A DNA stretch of 64,000 bases from positions 2,581,501 to 2,645,500 of the forward strand of contig NZ_WWFG01000001.1 of NCBI RefSeq assembly GCF_026127265.1, read 5' to 3'. The stretch is from Nostoc sp. KVJ3 (GTDB lineage: Bacteria > Cyanobacteriota > Cyanobacteriia > Cyanobacteriales > Nostocaceae). How positions within the stretch are numbered: the stretch's first letter is position 1; each line of letters starts with the position of its first letter. Positions 9,256-18,939 of the stretch are shown here, piece after piece. The notes beneath the pieces are model-generated. The model made no database searches. It saw only the letters and a program-made list of their open reading frames with translations, and was not told where the DNA came from. The position numbers were made by a program, and so were the translations under genes.

Positions 9256-9275
9256 AGACGCGATGAATCGCGTCT
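9256..9275. repeat. GTAGAGACG-family palindrome
   Basis: AGACGCGAT-GA-ATCGCGTCT, a perfect 9-bp stem lying between convergent genes, possibly a shared terminator. One of seven members of the family in this window. Confidence 0.6.
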
Positions 9276-9288
9276 CTACTCCTAATTT

Positions 9289-10539
9289 TTAGAATGTATA
9301 CCACTCTGCACCAAGCTTATCGGCATCGCTGATGGGGTTATCAACGGCTGTCGTTCCATCTATAGTCCAAATGCTGTCTGCACCTGCTGTCTGATCGCGC
9401 CAGTAGATGTCAGTCTTACCATCGCCGTTGAAGTCGCCAAGAGATGGTGTCAATGCCGCGTTATTAGTAGGTAGGAAAGCTTGAGTAGCAACTGTTGTAC
9501 CATCCATCAACCAAGCGGTGTTTTCGCCGGTTTTGCTATTGTGCCAGAAGATGTCGGTCTTGCCATCGCCGTTGAAATCACCAATTTGAGAATTCCAGGA
9601 TGAGTCAAGTGTCTCCAACTTACCCTCTGTGACTAAGATACCATTCATCGTCCAAACTTTGTTCTCACCTGTTTGAGCGTTTCTCCACAGAATGTCAGTC
9701 TTATAGTCGCCGTTGAAATCACCAAAGGTAGGAGTCCAGCCTGCATCCTGTGATTGCAGCCCCAATTCAGTCTTTTGTGTACCATCCATAAACCAGGCGC
9801 TGTCAGCACCGGTTGTCGGATTGCGCCAGAAAATATCGCTCTTACCATTGCCATCAAAATCAACAATGGTAGGAGTTAGCGCTGGATCTGTTTTATCTAA
9901 AACAGTTGCACTCAGAACGTTAGTGCCATCCATCTCCCAAATAGCGTTCTCACCGGTTGTAGCATTATGCCAGAAGATATCGGTTTTGCGATCGCCGTTA
10001 AAATCGCCAATCTGAGGAGTCCATGCTGGGTCAACGCTGGTTAAAGATGCCATACTAGCAACTTTTGTGCCATCCATTAGTACAATGCTATTGGCACCGG
10101 TTGTCTTATTGCGTAATAAGAAGTCGGTTTTGCCATCACCATTAAAGTCAGCAATTTTGTAATCATAGGCAGTTAGGTCGAATTTACCTAAAGAACCCTG
10201 TTCAAGAACCTTTGTGCCATCCATCAAGCGAACGATAATTTCACCGGTTGTAGAATCGACCCAAACTTTATCCGTTTTGCCATCACCGTTAAAGTCAGGA
10301 GTAATGGCCGCACTAGTTATGTAAGGATTAGGATTAGGATTTGATGACGTTTTCACAGGCTCACTAGCCTGGGTAGACGATTGAATTTGTAATGTTTGTG
10401 AGGAACTCTTATTCCCAAATCCCAAATTAGAACTTAAATTCTCAAAAGAAGATGTCAAGATTTCTGATTTTTTGAAAGAGTCTGATGCCCATCCAGATGT
10501 ATTCAAAGATAAGGGTGAGGAATTTGTATTTCCAAACAT
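9289..10539 (-). CDS. VCBS/FG-GAP seven-repeat propeller protein
   Basis: 416 residues. After a low-complexity Ser/Asn-rich N-terminal ~90 residues come seven repeats of about 46-48 residues, each opening with a DFNGDGKTDIFWHN-type calcium-binding loop and containing W/V-x-MDGT. Seven such units fit one seven-bladed beta-propeller. Repeat 4 has DFDGNGKSD and repeats 3 and 5 have DRK/DYK in place of DGK. No classical signal peptide is visible, although these proteins are usually cell-surface or secreted. It is convergent with the MBL gene, and a long AT-rich region lies upstream. Function not known. Confidence 0.82.
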   Translation of the reverse strand: MFGNTNSSPLSLNTSGWASDSFKKSEILTSSFENLSSNLGFGNKSSSQTLQIQSSTQASEPVKTSSNPNPNPYITSAAITPDFNGDGKTDKVWVDSTTGEIIVRLMDGTKVLEQGSLGKFDLTAYDYKIADFNGDGKTDFLLRNKTTGANSIVLMDGTKVASMASLTSVDPAWTPQIGDFNGDRKTDIFWHNATTGENAIWEMDGTNVLSATVLDKTDPALTPTIVDFDGNGKSDIFWRNPTTGADSAWFMDGTQKTELGLQSQDAGWTPTFGDFNGDYKTDILWRNAQTGENKVWTMNGILVTEGKLETLDSSWNSQIGDFNGDGKTDIFWHNSKTGENTAWLMDGTTVATQAFLPTNNAALTPSLGDFNGDGKTDIYWRDQTAGADSIWTIDGTTAVDNPISDADKLGAEWYTF

Positions 10540-11088
10540 GATGTGTTTTTATTACTGGTTGTCATATTTTTTTAACTTTTTTTGGGAAGGCTTTTCTGTA
10601 ATCAAATAACATTTACTAGACTTTCAATATTTCTTTATAACTATTTTTTCTTTATGAATATCCTTGTTTGAAGATAAATATTTGCTTGTTATAAAGGAAA
10701 ATTTTCATTTTTTCAAGCCCCATGTAAACAATTTCAAAAGATGTTTTTTATGTATGTGATAACTTGCAAACAAAACTTGATAATTTTATCTATTTTCTTT
10801 GACATTTGAAATATTGATATTGTTATTCAGTTACATAAATGTATTTACATTATGTAATTCTGATGTGATTACATGGTGGCTTGTATGGCAAGCCCTGCGA
10901 CAACTTTTACAAAATCGAGGATCTGAGCTTTTGAAGATAATTGATTATTCACTAATAATTTCTGACTTGAGTTCCAAGAAATATTGGTTACAATAACTTA
11001 GATTAGCAACTACCGAGAAGCCTGAACTGTGCGATCGCTAGTTGCCAAAAGTGTAAAATAACACAATAATTTCATACATACATCAGCT
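10540..11088. other. AT-rich intergenic region between divergent genes
   Basis: About 550 bp, very AT-rich, carrying the promoters of the VCBS gene (minus) and pepP (plus). A 65-codon frame at 10799-10996 has no recognisable features, and I do not call it a gene. Confidence 0.5.
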
Positions 11089-12399
11089 ATGCAAGCAGAA
11101 TATCGGCAGCGTCGTGAGCAGTTAATGGCAAAAATTGGCGATGGTACAGCTATTTTTCGCAGTGCGCCAATGGCAGTGATGCACAACGATGTCGAGTATG
11201 TTTATCGTCAAGACAGTGATTTCTTCTACCTGACTGGTTTTAATGAACCACAGGCAGTTGCAGTGTTAGCGCCACATCATTCAGAACATCGGTTTGTGCT
11301 GTTTGTCCAACCGAAGGATCGCGAAAAGGAAGTATGGACTGGTTATCTTTGTGGGGTAGATGCAGCCAAGGAAATTTATGGTGCTGATGAAGCGTACCCA
11401 ATTAGTGAGTTAGATGAAAAGTTACCCCAGTATTTGGAAAAAGCTAACCGGATTTACTATCACTTAGGACGCGATCGCACTTTCAACGACCAAATCCTTA
11501 CACATTACCAAAGTTTACTGCGGACTTATCCAAAACGCGGCACTGGCCCGATCGCCATTGAAGATACTGGCCCTGTCCTCAACAGCATGAGATTAATCAA
11601 AAGTGAGGCTGAGTTGGGATTGATGCGTCAAGCAGTTGCGATCGCAGTCGAAGCCCACAATTATGCCCAAGAAATCACCGCACCTGGACGTTATGAGTAT
11701 GAAATACAGGCGGAGATGGAACGCATCTTTCGAGTGCGGGGTGGGTTAGGGCCAGCTTATCCTTCCATTGTCGCTTCTGGGGTAAATGCTTGCGTCTTGC
11801 ACTATATTGAAAATAATCGGCAAATGCAAGATGGAGAATTATTGCTAATTGATGCCGGTTGTGCCTACGATTATTACAACTCTGATATTACCCGGACATT
11901 TCCTGTGGGGGGTAAATTTACACCAGAACAAAAGACGCTGTATGAAATTGTTTTAGAAGCGCAAAAACAAGCGATCGCTCAAATTAAACCAGGTAATCCC
12001 TTCAAATTAGTTCACGATACAGCAGTGCGCGTCATCACAGAAGGTTTAGTTGAACTTGGCATCCTCAAAGGTGAAATTGATAAGTTAATTGAAGAAGAGA
12101 AATATAAGCCATATTATATGCATCGCACCAGTCATTGGTTAGGTTTGGATGTCCATGATGTGGGAGTTTACCAGCACGGTGAAGACAAACCACAGATTTT
12201 ACAACCAGGCCAAATTTTGACGGTGGAACCGGGATTATATATTGTCCCAGAGACTAAACTAGCAGAAGACCAGCCAGAGACCGATCCTCGATGGATTGGC
12301 ATTGGCATTCGCATTGAGGATGATGTGTTAGTTACATCTGATGGACATGAGGTATTAACTGCGGGGGTTTCCAAAACAGTGGATGAACTGGAAAGATAA
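11089..12399 (+). CDS. pepP: Xaa-Pro aminopeptidase (aminopeptidase P)
   Basis: 436 residues, the normal length of E. coli-type PepP. An N-terminal domain (MQAEYRQRREQLMAKIGDGT; FFYLTGFNEP) is followed by the pita-bread M24 domain. The metal ligands are visible: Asp in LLIDAGCAYDYYNSDITRTF (two Asp), His in SHWLGLDVHDVG, Glu in LTVEPGLYI and Glu in GIGIRIEDDVLVT. It removes N-terminal residues before proline in the cytoplasm. Stands alone, with a minus-strand gene converging on its 3' end. Confidence 0.95.
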   Translation: MQAEYRQRREQLMAKIGDGTAIFRSAPMAVMHNDVEYVYRQDSDFFYLTGFNEPQAVAVLAPHHSEHRFVLFVQPKDREKEVWTGYLCGVDAAKEIYGADEAYPISELDEKLPQYLEKANRIYYHLGRDRTFNDQILTHYQSLLRTYPKRGTGPIAIEDTGPVLNSMRLIKSEAELGLMRQAVAIAVEAHNYAQEITAPGRYEYEIQAEMERIFRVRGGLGPAYPSIVASGVNACVLHYIENNRQMQDGELLLIDAGCAYDYYNSDITRTFPVGGKFTPEQKTLYEIVLEAQKQAIAQIKPGNPFKLVHDTAVRVITEGLVELGILKGEIDKLIEEEKYKPYYMHRTSHWLGLDVHDVGVYQHGEDKPQILQPGQILTVEPGLYIVPETKLAEDQPETDPRWIGIGIRIEDDVLVTSDGHEVLTAGVSKTVDELER

Positions 12400-12428
12400 A
12401 AAAATGGGGATGGTACGAACTATCCCCA
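12398..12428 (-). terminator. Rho-independent terminator between convergent genes
   Basis: Stem TGGGGAT (12405-12411) / ATCCCCA (12422-12428). Read on the minus strand it is followed by seven T residues (12398-12404), so it terminates the nuclease-like gene and overlaps the pepP stop. Confidence 0.8.
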
Positions 12429-12430
12429 AA

Positions 12431-13042
12431 TTAAACTTGCGGACAAGCCATCAGAGTCGTTGTCAGAATCCCTAAAATTTTGTCTATTTCTTTAATAAAG
12501 TAATCATTCTTATCGATAAAGATGGTATTTTCACAAAGTTTAAGAAACTTCCAATCTGTTCCTGTTGTGACTACACCATAAATTTCATTTATAATATTTC
12601 CTTGTTGTTGGTTAAATAATTGAGATGCAATCATTGTCGCAATGCATTGTCCTAAACCAGATTTAATACTCTCATTTTTAGCTTCCACAATAGTCACGAC
12701 AGGGCTAGTAATATCATATTGTTCTGGTGAACAACTGAGAATAAAATCACAGCGTCCTTCTAAGCCTTTAGAAGCATCTACATTAAATTCTGAGCCAGAA
12801 AATATACTAATTTGCGATTTAAAGAAGCGTTTAACTTCAATTAAAACAGGCATAATAATTAGTTCAGAACGGGCCTTTTCTGTATTTATTGCTGTCACCA
12901 AAGGTAGATGCTCAGAGAAAATCAAATTTAGATATTCACTAGGAAGAACTGTCTGCACATCCCCAAATAAATCTTGATTTTCAACAAAGATTAATTTAAA
13001 GTCGGTTTTTACCTTGCTGAGATTAAAGGCGCTGTACGTCAC
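12431..13042 (-). CDS. Orphan PD-(D/E)XK-like protein
   Basis: 203 residues if the GTG at 13042 is used. GAGGGG lies 7 nt upstream of that GTG, whereas the longer open frame to 13129 runs through repeat sequence. The core GRCDFILSCSPE...SPVVTIVEAKN...GLGQCIATMIA has the D-x(n)-E-x-K pattern and a following Gln helix typical of restriction-endonuclease-fold proteins. No methylase, transposase or helicase is adjacent. Conserved hypothetical proteins of this type are common in cyanobacteria, and the biological role is unknown. Confidence 0.7.
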   Translation of the reverse strand: MTYSAFNLSKVKTDFKLIFVENQDLFGDVQTVLPSEYLNLIFSEHLPLVTAINTEKARSELIIMPVLIEVKRFFKSQISIFSGSEFNVDASKGLEGRCDFILSCSPEQYDITSPVVTIVEAKNESIKSGLGQCIATMIASQLFNQQQGNIINEIYGVVTTGTDWKFLKLCENTIFIDKNDYFIKEIDKILGILTTTLMACPQV

Positions 13043-13198
13043 TGGATTACCCCTCAAGATAATTCGTAATGGGCTACGCCCCACTACGCTAACGTAATTC
13101 GTAATTAAAAGTCTGGTTAGAGTAAGCAAACTCTAAAGGTTTCCCGGTTATGGTTGAAGTCTAAATCCCTATCCATAACGTAATTACTAAGAAAGTAA

Positions 13199-13363
13199 TT
13201 AAGTGCGTATGCAAAAATATTTATGTCATTGCAAGCGGAATGAAATGTAGGGAAGCATAAGTCCTTCGGACACGCTTCGCGAATGCAAGGTATTGGGATT
13301 GCTTCATTCCGCTTTGCTCCATTCGCAATGACAAATGTATATTTAATTTTGCATTACTACTTA
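13199..13363. mobile_element. MITE-like repeat family 1, copy 2 with an inner insert
   Basis: Same ends and flanks as the copy at 5627-5767. The inner loop differs: at 13255-13283 it carries GCATAAGTCCTTCGGACACG and following bases, absent from copy 1 and also present in both copies of family 2 (19030, 60124). Confidence 0.8.
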
Positions 13364-13385
13364 CAAATCACGAATTACGAATTAT

Positions 13386-13934
13386 TTAAGAACAGCCCTC
13401 CACAAATTCAACTTCTGGTAGTTTACCTGACCGAAACTGAGTAACACGCTTACCATCAGTCTCGAATACTACACGATAGTTCTGATTAGCACGGTCTTTC
13501 GGGATAAATGTCAAGTAGTGTCCACCTTGGACGTATTTATGAGGTGTGACTTTAATTTGTCCTGGGTAGAGAGACTTGATTTGCGCTTCGGTGTCACCAA
13601 TTTTTGCACCTTTGAGGGTAGTAATCTGGGAATTATGCCGCACAACATCTACTCTAGAAATGCGACCTTTTGTAACCATGAACAATAGATTTTTGGGTTC
13701 ATTTCGGGGTTTAACGTAGTAGCAACTGTTATTCGGTGTATCACCCACAAGCTGAATACCAGCAGCCTTTACCGCTTGGGAAACAGTCATCCCGACTCGA
13801 ACTGTACCAATCCCATTGATAAACAGTTTTGCCTGATTTGTTAGTTTCGTCTTTGCTACAACTGTGCTAACAGTTAGAGAAGAAACTGCCAACGTTAAGG
13901 AAGCAAGAGTCAATAATTTAGCTTTAGTATTCAT
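13386..13934 (-). CDS. Exported protein of unknown function
   Basis: 182 residues from ATG 13934 (MNTKAKLLTLASLTLAVSSL...VVA), a typical signal peptide; the frame extends 18 codons further but that would bury the signal. The mature part has VRVGMTVSQAVKAAGIQL and a second KIGDTEAQIKSLYP segment, a weak BamE/SmpA-like pattern, and two conserved-looking cysteines (NSCYY and EGCS at the C-terminus). I do not recognise the family securely. Periplasmic or outer-envelope location is inferred. Confidence 0.65.
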   Translation of the reverse strand: MNTKAKLLTLASLTLAVSSLTVSTVVAKTKLTNQAKLFINGIGTVRVGMTVSQAVKAAGIQLVGDTPNNSCYYVKPRNEPKNLLFMVTKGRISRVDVVRHNSQITTLKGAKIGDTEAQIKSLYPGQIKVTPHKYVQGGHYLTFIPKDRANQNYRVVFETDGKRVTQFRSGKLPEVEFVEGCS

Positions 13935-14127
13935 GAATTGTACGAATAAAAGTAGGTAGATTTTTGTATACAGCACCCGTGTTGCCATTGGTGAGATTAT
14001 GAGACGTTAGATGTGCGATCGCTATAATCGGAAGACTAACTGCAAAATTTTAGTCTAGCTTGAACGATCAAAAATAACCTGACTTCCATTCCTTAAAAGG
14101 GGATCAAGAATCAGTCTCCTGTCTCCT

Positions 14128-15111
14128 TCAATCAAATTTTGCCTCTTGATCTGAACAATCAAACAGATGTAAACCTAACCGTTGGGAAAGTTCTTCACAC
14201 ACCTTTACTCCTCTCACACTGTTACCACGTACATCCAGCAGTGGCGAAAAAACTCCAATACCCATTTTATTGGGTACAACGGCGATAATCCCACCACAAA
14301 TACCGCTTTTGGCCGGAATCCCAATTTTATAAGCCCACTCCCCTGCAAAGTTGTACATTCCACAGGTGTACATCACACTCAGAATATCTTTGATGTAACG
14401 CTTATCTACCGCCTGTTCTTTGGTGATGGGGTTCATACCTTTATTAGCAAGGGTAGCCGCCATCACTGCTAAGTCTTGGCAGTTTACCATTACAGCACAC
14501 TGCTGGAAATAAAGATCCAGCGACTCTTCAATATTCCGGTCAATCATGCCAAAGTTCAGCATCAGATGCGCCATTGCCCGGTTGCGATGTCCTGTACTGC
14601 GTTCTGATGTAAAAACTGAAATGTCAACGAACACATCCCGACCAATATATCGCCGAAACATATCCAGCATTCGGTTGAGGCGTTCGGTGGGGCCAGAACC
14701 TTTAATTAGGCTCGTGGTTGCGATCGCTCCAGCATTTACCATTGGATTATAAGGTCGCTTCGATTGCTCATCCAAAACAATCGCATTAAATGCATCCCCC
14801 GTCGGTTCCACGCCAACTCTAGTTAAAACATAATCCAGTCCATGATCTTCTAAGGCAAGTCCATAAGCAAAGACTTTGGAAATCGACTGAATGGTAAAGA
14901 GTTGGTCATAGTCACCAACTTTGTAAATCTGACCATCGACTGTGACAATACAGATGCTGAACAAATCAGGGTTTGCCTTTGCCAGTTCTGGAATGTATTT
15001 CGCGACTGCACCCTCTGGCAGTAACTTGTACTGGGAATGCAATTCTTTAAGAACAGCTAATAATGGTGATGAATCTATTTCTAAATCTCTTTGATTTACT
15101 TGGCTTGTCAT
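14128..15111 (-). CDS. glsA: Glutaminase A
   Basis: 327 residues from ATG 15111 (MTSQVNQRDLEIDSSPLLAV); the 24 codons upstream do not look like the family. It hydrolyses glutamine to glutamate and ammonia. The serine-dependent penicillin-binding-like fold shows the S-x-x-K catalytic pair in FTIQSISKVFAYGLAL, plus NPMVNAGAIATTSL, the Tyr-containing YNPM and the late KSGICGGI region. Stand-alone gene with a long AT-rich region upstream. Confidence 0.93.
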   Translation of the reverse strand: MTSQVNQRDLEIDSSPLLAVLKELHSQYKLLPEGAVAKYIPELAKANPDLFSICIVTVDGQIYKVGDYDQLFTIQSISKVFAYGLALEDHGLDYVLTRVGVEPTGDAFNAIVLDEQSKRPYNPMVNAGAIATTSLIKGSGPTERLNRMLDMFRRYIGRDVFVDISVFTSERSTGHRNRAMAHLMLNFGMIDRNIEESLDLYFQQCAVMVNCQDLAVMAATLANKGMNPITKEQAVDKRYIKDILSVMYTCGMYNFAGEWAYKIGIPAKSGICGGIIAVVPNKMGIGVFSPLLDVRGNSVRGVKVCEELSQRLGLHLFDCSDQEAKFD

Positions 15112-16010
15112 TAGGCCGATCGCATTCCCCAAAATACTCACTATATATAGTATGGGTGCGCCTGTAGAGATGTACAGCTGCAAAGATTTTTGAGAATACA
15201 GCCGACTCTCAAAAATTAGAATGAAGCAACTACTGAGATTATAAAAATAGTAATGTAATTATTAATACAAACATCCTTGAAACTGCAAGCGATCGCAAAG
15301 ATTTCCTAATTTTTTTATTATTAATCACAAAAAATATTAAGTTGAGTATCTTTCTTTATTTTATACTCAGTAATACGGTTATCAAAGGTTATATTGAATA
15401 CTTATTTACGTCTAGTTATGGAGAATAAAAGTCATGATTAATCTAAGTAGGAAAAACTTTTAAAAAAATATTAAACTTAAACTAATTTACATAATTATCT
15501 CAGATGTAACTCATATCACGACTTATTCATAGGGAAATCTAAATATTTAATTAAATAATTGATTTTCAGTATTTATGCCGATGCCATTTCACTAAGGTTA
15601 TATTACCTTCCTGATAGGAAATAGCCAAAATAGATGTGATATAGAATACACGGGTAGTTACGAGCCTTAAGAACAGAATTTCATAGGGTATCGTCATTTT
15701 GTAGTGCAATAAGCGTAAAGTTTTTTTAAGAAATTTTTGACTTGCCGAAAAAAGCGTTACATAGCCAAAGTCCGCTTTTGAGAAAGGTTTCGCCCTTAAA
15801 TTTGGAACTTTAATTTGATTAAGCTGTCGATAATTACGCTAAAACCCTGATCCCCAAGCCAAAAGGTTCGTGTTAGTCTGTTGCAGTTATAAATAACAAA
15901 AGTGAAAACGGAACGGGTTCGAGTTTTTCAGAAGGGAAGTCATTATCATCTAGTGAAAATTCCCGCAAGTTATAAAACTTAAGTTCTCAGTCGCTTTAAA
16001 AAACGGACGC
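15112..16010. other. 900-bp AT-rich intergenic region
   Basis: Divergent promoters for glsA and the RlpA-like gene must lie here. No ORF, RNA gene or clear repeat was recognised. TTGACTTGCC near 15735 is a possible -35 box, unproven. Confidence 0.45.
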
Positions 16011-17102
16011 ATGAATCAAAGACATTTGTGGACTATTGTTGCCCTGTTTCTGACTGTTTTGGGAATTCCCACAGTCGGTTGCACTCAAACCACCAAGGGA
16101 AATGCGCTAGCTTCCCAGAAATCACCTTCCCCAGATGTGGTTAAGGTGGGAGAGTACCAATCCAGAGCAGGGAAACAAACCTTGGATGCTGTGATTACAG
16201 AAATTCATCCTCACAACATTAAAGGACGTAAGGCGGCAACCCTTTTTATCAGAAATATACCTGTTCTTACTTTTTTGAGTTCTGTATCAAATACCAGTTT
16301 AGAAAGTAAAAAAGTTGGTGCAATTGGAAATACTGGGGGCGTACAATCGTACGCCCTTATTGCTAGCAATTCACCAAAGGCACTGAATGTTGGTAACGTA
16401 ACAGATGTGAGTGACCAGATTAGCTCTGTTGACAATGACCCGGTTCAGATAGCTGGTGTAATAGCAGCTAAGATCAACCAGTTGAGCCGGGAAAGTGTTG
16501 ATGCGAGTAAAATTACCGTCAGTTGGAAAGCTGGGGACAAATCTAGTGCCAATCAAGCGCAAAACAAAAGCGTCCCGCTCCAGCAAAATGGCGATCGCTA
16601 TGTAATCAAAATTAATGGCGAAGAATTAGTCGAAATCAATGAAGGTACGCGGCTCCCAGATACCACCAACAATCTGGCGCAAGATGCACTCCAAGCAACT
16701 AATCGTCTGCGGAGACTTTTAGGTAATGCATCTCCCTTAAAAGAAATTGCGAATTTACCAGTATCAATACCAAAACTGCCTCAACAGATTTCCGTCGGAG
16801 GAGTGCGAATTTCTTTTAGAGGTATGGCTTCTTATTACGGCTATGACGGTTCTAGTAATCGTACTGCTAGCGGACAGAGATTCAATCCAGAAGAAATGAC
16901 TGCCGCCCATCGTAGCTTACCCTTTGGTACGCAAGTCCGTGTAACGAACACCCACAATGGTCGTTCTGTAGTGGTGCGAATTAACGATCGAGGCCCATTC
17001 ATTCGGGGTAGAGTCATAGACCTATCTGCTGGCGCTGCTCGAATTTTGGGAATGATGGGCAGTGGCGTAGCACCAGTACATATTGAAGTTTTGGGGAAAT
17101 AA
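16011..17102 (+). CDS. rlpA: RlpA-like septal/peptidoglycan-binding protein with double-psi beta-barrel
   Basis: 363 residues. An N-terminal export signal (LWTIVALFLTVLGIPTVGC) ends in a Cys that could be lipidated, although the -3 residue is not ideal. A poorly conserved central region is followed by the C-terminal RlpA barrel: FRGMASYYGYDGSSNRTASG, FNPEEMTAAHRSLPFGTQVRV and VRINDRGPFIRGRVIDLS, with the catalytic-type Asp. RlpA proteins cleave or bind denuded glycan strands at division sites. There is no SPOR domain. The coding sequence contains an internal palindromic repeat at 16337. Confidence 0.85.
   Translation: MNQRHLWTIVALFLTVLGIPTVGCTQTTKGNALASQKSPSPDVVKVGEYQSRAGKQTLDAVITEIHPHNIKGRKAATLFIRNIPVLTFLSSVSNTSLESKKVGAIGNTGGVQSYALIASNSPKALNVGNVTDVSDQISSVDNDPVQIAGVIAAKINQLSRESVDASKITVSWKAGDKSSANQAQNKSVPLQQNGDRYVIKINGEELVEINEGTRLPDTTNNLAQDALQATNRLRRLLGNASPLKEIANLPVSIPKLPQQISVGGVRISFRGMASYYGYDGSSNRTASGQRFNPEEMTAAHRSLPFGTQVRVTNTHNGRSVVVRINDRGPFIRGRVIDLSAGAARILGMMGSGVAPVHIEVLGK
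16337..16356. repeat. GGGCGTAC palindrome inside rlpA
   Basis: GGGCGTAC-AATC-GTACGCCC, perfect 8-bp arms, similar to dispersed intergenic repeats of Nostoc. It codes for GVQSYAL in frame, suggesting an insertion tolerated in the variable region. Confidence 0.6.
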
Positions 17103-17135
17103 TTAATTAGGGAATGGGGCATGGGGGAGATGAGG

Positions 17136-17230
17136 AAGCAGGGGGAGCAGGGGGAGCAGGGGGAGAAAGAACTAATGCCCAATGCCCAATGCCCAATACC
17201 CAATACCCAATGCCCAATGCCCAATGCCCA
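17136..17230. repeat. Tandem repeats: 9-mer G-rich array and 8 x 7-bp STRR
   Basis: GGGGGAGCA units at 17136-17165, then eight head-to-tail copies of ATGCCCA at 17175-17230 (two are ATACCCA). This is the heptanucleotide repeat class typical of heterocyst-forming cyanobacteria. Confidence 0.85.
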
Positions 17231-17324
17231 ATCCCGATAACAATTCCCCTAGTTCAATCAACTCTTCCGTCAATTCAGATATAAACTAACGGGGGAGGAA
17301 TCGATAAGAACTAGGGGTATTTTT

Positions 17325-18926
17325 GTGCGCCTGCTGACAACAGTCGCAGCTTTACGCTGCTATTTAACTAAATGCTCCTCAGAAAACAAGCTGATTGCGG
17401 TTACTGGGGATTTGAGATTAGATGAGATGACTAGCTGGGATCAGACGGCAGTCGGTCTGGTGCCAACGATGGGGAATTTGCATCAAGGTCATTTAAACTT
17501 GATCCAAAGGGCGCGGCAAGAAAATTCCACGGTGATTGTTAGTATTTTTGTCAATCCCCTGCAATTTGCTCCCAATGAGGATTATCAACGTTACCCCCGC
17601 ACTTTGGAGCAAGACCAACAACTTTGCGAACAAGCTGGGGTAGATGCAATTTTTGCGCCGACTCCTGAAGAGATGGGAGTTTCCCAGAAGAGTATAGAAG
17701 AATCAAAGGTTACACAAGTTATCCCCCCATCTGCTATGATAACAGGCTTGTGTGGTCGTTCTCGGCTGGGTCATTTTCAGGGTGTGGCCACGATTGTGAC
17801 TAAGCTTTTCAACTTAGTACAGCCTGACCGAGCCTATTTTGGCCAAAAGGATGGTCAGCAACTGGCAATTATTAAACGCTTAGTAGCTGACTTAAATTTG
17901 CCAGTAGAAATTGTTGGTTGTCCAACAGTACGGGAAACGTCGGGTCTTGCCTTCAGTTCTCGTAATCAATATTTGACTGCAACGGCAAAAGAGCAAGCGG
18001 CGGTATTATATCGCGGCTTGCGACAAGCTGAGGCAGCATTCATTGCAGGCGATCGCAATAGCAACAAGTTGATAGCAGTAGTCCAGAAAGAAGTGGCAAT
18101 AGTCAGCACGATTTTAGTGGAATATATTGAATTAGTTGATCCGACTACGTTGATGTCTTTAGAAAAAGTTGAGGAAGAAGGAATGTTGGCGATCGCAGCT
18201 CGTCTTGGTTCTACACGTTTGATTGACAATATCATATTACGCGATCGTCAACCCATCATCGCCATTGATGGCCCAGCCGGTGCTGGAAAATCCACAGTGG
18301 CGCGGCAAGTGGCAGCAAATCTGGGTTTAGTGTATTTAGATACAGGAGCAATGTACCGCGCTGTCACTTGGTTGGTACTGCAAAAGGGGATTGCTGTTGA
18401 TGATGAGTGTGCGATCGCCGAATTAACTAACCAGTGTAAAATTGAACTTACTCCTAACCAGGATTTACAATCATCCGTGCGGGTTTGGATTGATGGTACT
18501 GATGTTACCCAGGCAATTCGCACAATTGAGGTAACATCTCTTGTATCTGCGATCGCAGCCCAAAGCGCTGTCCGGCAAGCACTGGTTAAACAACAGCAAA
18601 CCTGGGGTAAAAAAGGTGGTTTAGTCGCTGAAGGACGGGATATTGGGACTCACGTATTTCCCGATGCTGAAGTGAAAATCTTCTTAACCGCTTCTGTGAG
18701 TGAACGCGCCCGTCGCCGCTACCAAGACTTTAGTACACAAGGTCAATCCCAAGTGAGTTTAGAGCAACTGGAACGCGATATTGCCGAACGTGACTGGAAA
18801 GATAGTACACGCAAAGTTTCCCCTTTACAAAAAGCTGCGGATGCGATTGAAGTTCAAACTGATGGTTTGGAAGTGTCTCAAGTCACTGCACAAATTGTTA
18901 ACTATTACCAGCAGCTTGGATCATAA
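17325..18926 (+). CDS. panC-cmk: Bifunctional pantoate-beta-alanine ligase / cytidylate kinase
   Basis: 533 residues. Residues ~1-300 are PanC (LVPTMGNLHQGHLNLI with the HIGH-like HQGH; FVNPLQFAPNEDYQRYPRT; YFGQKDGQQ), joining pantoate and beta-alanine in pantothenate/CoA synthesis. From ~residue 307 is Cmk (IAIDGPAGAGKSTVARQVA P-loop; DTGAMYRAVTW; GRDIGTHVFPDA), which phosphorylates (d)CMP. The fusion is characteristic of cyanobacteria. GTG start at 17325 fits the PanC N-terminus. The linker has no obvious low-complexity tract. Confidence 0.95.
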   Translation: MRLLTTVAALRCYLTKCSSENKLIAVTGDLRLDEMTSWDQTAVGLVPTMGNLHQGHLNLIQRARQENSTVIVSIFVNPLQFAPNEDYQRYPRTLEQDQQLCEQAGVDAIFAPTPEEMGVSQKSIEESKVTQVIPPSAMITGLCGRSRLGHFQGVATIVTKLFNLVQPDRAYFGQKDGQQLAIIKRLVADLNLPVEIVGCPTVRETSGLAFSSRNQYLTATAKEQAAVLYRGLRQAEAAFIAGDRNSNKLIAVVQKEVAIVSTILVEYIELVDPTTLMSLEKVEEEGMLAIAARLGSTRLIDNIILRDRQPIIAIDGPAGAGKSTVARQVAANLGLVYLDTGAMYRAVTWLVLQKGIAVDDECAIAELTNQCKIELTPNQDLQSSVRVWIDGTDVTQAIRTIEVTSLVSAIAAQSAVRQALVKQQQTWGKKGGLVAEGRDIGTHVFPDAEVKIFLTASVSERARRRYQDFSTQGQSQVSLEQLERDIAERDWKDSTRKVSPLQKAADAIEVQTDGLEVSQVTAQIVNYYQQLGS

Positions 18927-18939
18927 AATTGGGTATAAT

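Noticed and set aside
10799..10996. 65-codon frame upstream of pepP
   Set aside because: No SD, no recognisable domain, AT-rich composition like the surrounding intergenic DNA.
13043..13129. N-terminal extension of the PD-(D/E)XK-like protein
   Set aside because: Repeat-derived; a strong SD precedes the GTG at 13042.
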